A stretch of 35,551 nt of DNA from an uncultured Collinsella sp. (lineage in GTDB: Bacteria > Actinomycetota > Coriobacteriia > Coriobacteriales > Coriobacteriaceae). The position numbers and the translations under genes were made by a program. The notes beneath the pieces were generated by a model, which saw nothing but the letters and a program-made list of their open reading frames with translations, ran no database searches and had not been told where the DNA came from. This document shows positions 32,762 to 35,551 of the stretch, in pieces. How positions within the stretch are numbered: position 1 is the first letter of the stretch; every line of letters begins with the position of its first letter. The stretch spans positions 1 through 35,551 of the forward strand of contig CAUHFS010000024.1 of the NCBI GenBank assembly GCA_959605475.1. Direction: 5' to 3'.

Positions 32762-32770
32762 TGGTAGTAT
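32762..32770 (+). promoter_or_regulatory. Candidate extended -10 before rpmF
   Basis: TGGTAGTAT (TG-n-TAGTAT), about 50 bases before rpmF and just after the DUF177 stop. No clear -35 was seen. Confidence 0.4.
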
Positions 32771-32820
32771 CGCTACTTGCGCGTAATCGCCACACTGGAT
32801 AGTTCATAAGGAAGGTCACT

Positions 32821-33000
32821 ATGCCCGTACCTAAACAAAAGCAGGGTCGTATCCGCACTCACACCCGTCGTTCCGCCAACATGAAGATCTCGGCTGCGGC
32901 TCAGTCCACGTGCCCCCGTTGCGGCGCTGTCAAGCTTCCGCACCACGTGTGCCCCAGCTGCGGTTTCTACAAGGACCGCGAGGTTATCGTTACCGAGTAA
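32821..33000 (+). CDS. rpmF: 50S ribosomal protein L32
   Basis: 59-residue ribosomal protein, short enough to be missed by simple length cut-offs. It begins MPVPKQKQGRIRTHTRRS, the standard L32 start, and holds the zinc ribbon CPRC (31-34) and CPSC (44-47) followed by GFYKDREV. AAGGAAGG lies 6 bases before the ATG. It belongs to the large subunit and is commonly followed by plsX, as here. Confidence 0.97.
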   Translation: MPVPKQKQGRIRTHTRRSANMKISAAAQSTCPRCGAVKLPHHVCPSCGFYKDREVIVTE

Positions 33001-33040
33001 CGGTATACTCTGGATGCGATGCCGTTCCAAATGGAACCAC

Positions 33041-33070
33041 AATGGCCGGCTCAATGAGTCGGCCATTTTT
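33041..33070 (+). terminator. Terminator between rpmF and plsX, in the plsX leader
   Basis: A 12-bp stem with one G-U pair (33041-33052 with 33056-33067), a 3-base loop and a T run to 33070. The AAGGAG of plsX starts 5 bases later. A TATACT at 33004-33009 lies upstream, and a smaller hairpin (33024-33037) sits between, so it may end rpmF transcripts, attenuate plsX, or both. Confidence 0.87.
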
Positions 33071-33087
33071 GTATAAGGAGTATGTAT

Positions 33088-34107
33088 ATGAGTAACGTTC
33101 GCGTTTGTGTAGACGTTGTGGGCGGAGACGAGAAACCTCAGGTTGTTCTCGATGGTATCGAGGCTGCACTTGCCGCCGATCCCGATATCGAGGTCCTGGC
33201 AGTCGGTCCCGCCGAAATCGTCAATCCCTTTGCCGCGGCCTATGCACGTGTGGAGGCTCTGGAAGCCCCTGACATTATCGCCATGGATGACGATCCCATT
33301 CGCGCCGTGATGACCAAGCGCAAGTCCTCGATCGTGCTTGCCTGCCGCGCCATCAAAAAGGGCAACGCGGACGCGTTTTTCTCCGCCGGCTCCACCGGCG
33401 CCATGACCGCTGCCGCGACCGCCTACGTCACACCGTTTAGATATATGGCCGAAGGCAAGAAGCAGCCGGTGCGCCCCTGTTTGACCAATGCGCTGCCCAA
33501 TCGTGCCGGCGGCCTGACGGTGCTGTGCGACATGGGCGCCAACCCCGATGTTGAGGTGGACGATATGGTGCGCTTTGCGCAGATGGGCAGCGCCTATGCC
33601 CGCGTCGTCTTGGGCGTTGACCATCCTCGCGTAGGTCTGCTCGCCAATGGCACCGAGGACGAGAAGGGCTCCAACTTTACCAAGGCCTGCTTCCCGGCCA
33701 TGAAAGCCGCCGTTCCCGGCTTTGTGGGTAACTGCGAAGGCACCGATCTTACGTCGGGCAATTTTGACGTCGTGGTCGCCGACGGCATGTCGGGCAATAT
33801 TGCGCTCAAGGCCACCGAGGGCGCTGCCAAGTTTTTGCTACAGGAGCTCAAGGGCGCCTTTATGGCCTCGCTCGGCACCAAGATCGCCGCGCTGCTCATC
33901 AAAAAGCAGATGCGCGAGATTAAGACCAAGCTGTCTGGTGATGCCAAGGGCGGCGCGATTCTTTTGGGCCTGCGTGGCGTGGTCCTGATCGGTCACGGTG
34001 CCACCTCGGTCGAGGCCGTCAAAAACGGTACGCTCGCGGCGGCTGAAGCCGTGCGCGCCGGGCTGGTCGAGAATGTCGCCAACTCTATGGACGGTATCGT
34101 TTTATAA
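33088..34107 (+). CDS. plsX: Phosphate acyltransferase PlsX
   Basis: Converts acyl-ACP and phosphate to acyl-phosphate for PlsY in phospholipid synthesis; peripheral membrane enzyme. VCVDVVGGDEKPQ is the N-terminal motif (the usual DAMGGD is DVVGGD here), FSAGSTGAMTAAATAY and ADGMSGNIALKATEGAAKF are conserved blocks. 339 residues, family-typical. ATG 33088 lies 7 bases after AAGGAG; ATG 33082 is too close to it. acpP follows after 124 bases. Together with fakA and acpP this is a small lipid group. Confidence 0.96.
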   Translation: MSNVRVCVDVVGGDEKPQVVLDGIEAALAADPDIEVLAVGPAEIVNPFAAAYARVEALEAPDIIAMDDDPIRAVMTKRKSSIVLACRAIKKGNADAFFSAGSTGAMTAAATAYVTPFRYMAEGKKQPVRPCLTNALPNRAGGLTVLCDMGANPDVEVDDMVRFAQMGSAYARVVLGVDHPRVGLLANGTEDEKGSNFTKACFPAMKAAVPGFVGNCEGTDLTSGNFDVVVADGMSGNIALKATEGAAKFLLQELKGAFMASLGTKIAALLIKKQMREIKTKLSGDAKGGAILLGLRGVVLIGHGATSVEAVKNGTLAAAEAVRAGLVENVANSMDGIVL

Positions 34108-34172
34108 GAGCGAGTTAGAGCGCTGTTATGTGCCTCGCGGCGCACGTCGTGGGGTAGAATCAAAACCGTGTC

Positions 34173-34202
34173 TTGGTGCCGCCCGCGCGGTGCCAATCTT
34201 TT
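34173..34202 (+). terminator. Hairpin-T-run in the acpP leader
   Basis: A 10-bp stem with two adjacent wobble pairs (34173-34182 with 34187-34196), a CCGC loop and TCTTTT. It lies 30 bases before acpP, after a possible -10 TAGAAT (34155-34160). It may end plsX transcripts or attenuate acpP. Confidence 0.62.
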
Positions 34203-34231
34203 GGTATTCATGCACTATGAGAGGAAGCGCT

Positions 34232-34474
34232 ATGGACCGCTCCGAAATCTTCGACAAGATCGCCGAGGTCGCTGCTGACGTTCTGGGCGTCGATGTTGCC
34301 GAAATTAGCGATGAGACCACCTTTGACGACCTCGATGCCAACTCGCTCGAGCGCCTGCAGCTGGTTACGGCTATCGAGGACGAGTTCAATCTCGAGATCG
34401 ATGATGAGACCCTGCTCTCGCTCAACTCTGTCGCCGACGCCGTCGACGCGATTGAAAACGCCAGGGAGGCTTAG
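34232..34474 (+). CDS. acpP: Acyl carrier protein
   Basis: 80-residue acidic carrier for fatty-acid synthesis. The start MDRSEIFDKIAEVAADVLGV is typical. The attachment serine is Ser38 in DLDANSLERLQLV, where the usual DSL motif is NSL (N37), followed by AIEDEFNLEI of helix II. The ATG has a GAGGAAG site 6-7 bases upstream. The frame is open upstream, but that part holds the hairpin and leader. It is between plsX and rnc, the common order, so this should be the main ACP unless another copy exists. Confidence 0.94.
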   Translation: MDRSEIFDKIAEVAADVLGVDVAEISDETTFDDLDANSLERLQLVTAIEDEFNLEIDDETLLSLNSVADAVDAIENAREA

Positions 34475-34477
34475 GTC

Positions 34478-35203
34478 TTGGCTTTATCCGAACGACTTAC
34501 GCGCGCACAGGAGATTCTGGGCCACGAGTTCAATGACAAGGTGCTGCTGCGCGCGGCGCTCACGCATCCCTCGGCAGTCGAGGGCCAGCCGGTTTCTGCC
34601 AGCTATGAGCGCCTTGAGTTCTTGGGCGATTCCATTTTGGGCGCCGTCGTCGCTCGTTCGCTCTTTGAGTCCTATCCGGAGTTTGACGAGGGCAAGCTCA
34701 CGCGCCTGAAGGTGTCGCTTGTCTCGGGCGCCACGCTGTCCGAGGTTTCTCACGAGTTGGGCATCGACGACATCATCATCTTTGGTGCCTCCGAGACCGG
34801 TACCGGTGCGCGCGGCCTGCATTCGGCGCTCGAGAACGTCTACGAGTCGCTCGTGGGCGCGCTGTACCTGGACGCCGGCTGGGATGCCGCAGCGGAGTTT
34901 ATCCACCGTACGCTTAAGCCGCATTTGGCTTCCGAGCGTGCCGAGCACCCCGCGAACCCCAAATCGTTCTTGCAGGAGTGCGTGCAAGCCGACGGTCACG
35001 AACCCCCGGCGTATAAGCTCGTTGGCTCCGAGGGCCCGGCGCATGCGCCCACCTTTACCGCCGTGGTGTTGATCGATGGTATTCGCCAGGGTCGCGGCTC
35101 CGGCTCCTCAAAGAAGGAAGCCGAGGGAGCCGCTGCACTCGAGGCACTTGACCGCATGGGCTACACCACCAACGGCGTGATTCTCAACAAGAAGCCTGTT
35201 TAA
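34478..35203 (+). CDS. rnc: Ribonuclease III
   Basis: Double-strand-specific endoribonuclease for rRNA and mRNA processing. The signature ERLEFLGDSILGAVVAR (about 44-60) contains the metal-binding acidic residues, ENVYESLVGALYLDAGW carries the second acidic pair, and a dsRNA-binding domain follows (about 165-235) with the GSGSSKKEAEGAAALEAL helix. 241 residues. It starts with TTG 34478: GGGAGG at 34463-34468 is 9 bases upstream and no ATG or GTG fits, so this is a low-efficiency start codon. It is 3 bases after acpP and 10 bases before smc. Confidence 0.95.
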   Translation: MALSERLTRAQEILGHEFNDKVLLRAALTHPSAVEGQPVSASYERLEFLGDSILGAVVARSLFESYPEFDEGKLTRLKVSLVSGATLSEVSHELGIDDIIIFGASETGTGARGLHSALENVYESLVGALYLDAGWDAAAEFIHRTLKPHLASERAEHPANPKSFLQECVQADGHEPPAYKLVGSEGPAHAPTFTAVVLIDGIRQGRGSGSSKKEAEGAAALEALDRMGYTTNGVILNKKPV

Positions 35204-35213
35204 GCGAGGAACC

Positions 35214-35551
35214 GTGTATCTCAAGTCCCTCACGCTCAAAGGGTTCAAGTCGTTTGCCGACCGCGCCCATATGACGTTTGAGCCGGGCCTGACCGTCATC
35301 GTCGGTCCCAACGGCTCGGGAAAATCGAACATCTCTGACTCGATTCTGTGGGTCCTGGGCGAGCAGAGCGCCAAGCAGCTGCGCGGCCAGGCCATGGAGG
35401 ATGTCATCTTCTCGGGCTCGTCAGCGCGCAAGCCGGTGGGTGTCGCCGAGGTCACTCTGGTGCTCGATAACTCGGACCATATGCTGCCCGTCGACTTTGA
35501 CGAGGTCGCCATCACCCGTCGTATGTATCGCTCGGGCGAAAGCGAGTACCT
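35214..35551 (+). CDS. smc: Chromosome segregation protein SMC (3' partial)
   Basis: N-terminal 112 codons of the condensin ATPase that compacts the chromosome. The start MYLKSLTLKGFKSFADRAHM is typical, and the Walker A motif GPNGSGKSNISD with the following SILWVLGEQSAKQLRG block (residues about 33-60) is characteristic of SMC. GTG 35214 has GAGGAA 3-5 bases upstream. The coding frame runs off the right edge, so hinge and C-terminal head are outside. The rnc-smc order is standard in Gram-positive bacteria. Confidence 0.95.
   Translation, partial: MYLKSLTLKGFKSFADRAHMTFEPGLTVIVGPNGSGKSNISDSILWVLGEQSAKQLRGQAMEDVIFSGSSARKPVGVAEVTLVLDNSDHMLPVDFDEVAITRRMYRSGESEY

Noticed and set aside
33998..34231. 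N-terminal extension of ACP from base 33998
   Set aside because: It would overlap plsX and cross a terminator hairpin, and the family start is MDRSEIFDKI at 34232 with a ribosome site.

Overview
The window reads as a chromosomal stretch from a GC-rich, low-redundancy Gram-positive anaerobe. The protein set fits the Actinomycetota class Coriobacteriia, most likely a Collinsella-like gut species: the SepIVA-like/DUF177/rpmF/rnc/smc order is actinobacterial, while the Asp23-FakA-recG order is also common in Firmicutes. This assignment comes from remembered gene order and protein style, not from a search. All genes but one are on the + strand, and almost no space is wasted: most genes overlap by a few bases or are separated by fewer than 100 bases.

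Region 1 (1-7953) is a tightly coupled six-gene operon entering from the left. It holds a PelA-like DUF2194 deacetylase-type protein (5' end outside the window), the PelF glycosyltransferase, the PelG transporter, a CotH-family lipoprotein, a VTC-type polyphosphate-polymerase-domain protein and a DUF4956 membrane protein. PelF/PelG should make and export a Pel-like cationic exopolysaccharide. The CotH/VTC/DUF4956 trio suggests a phosphate or polyphosphate step attached to that pathway. This is the most interesting system here.

Region 2 (7954-11367) has a truncated PLP-fold transsulfuration homologue that appears to lack the catalytic lysine, a convergent ModE-type HTH regulator (the only - strand gene), and a divergent IMP dehydrogenase whose leader carries nested dyads. 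Region 3 (11202-13944) is leuS, preceded by a striking 119-base long-armed inverted repeat in its leader.

Region 4 (14095-24262) is the translation/RNA operon rimP-nusA-infB-rbfA-nrnA-truB-ribF followed by dnaG. It has a clear promoter and an intrinsic terminator sitting between that promoter and rimP, which looks like an attenuator. NusA carries an extra C-terminal Cys3His motif, and ylxR is missing between nusA and infB. rpoD follows dnaG with its own likely promoter.

Region 5 (25825-26102) holds two identical tRNA-Asn(GTT) genes, each followed by a terminator. Region 6 (26261-35551) is housekeeping: Asp23-family protein, FakA-like DAK2 protein, recG, rsmD, coaD, a SepIVA/DivIVA-like coiled-coil protein, DUF177, rpmF (59 codons), plsX, acpP, rnc and the start of smc. 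These link RNA/DNA maintenance, CoA and fatty-acid/phospholipid synthesis and cell growth. plsX and acpP each have a terminator hairpin just ahead of their ribosome binding site, like rimP. No gene-free stretch exceeds 300 bases.
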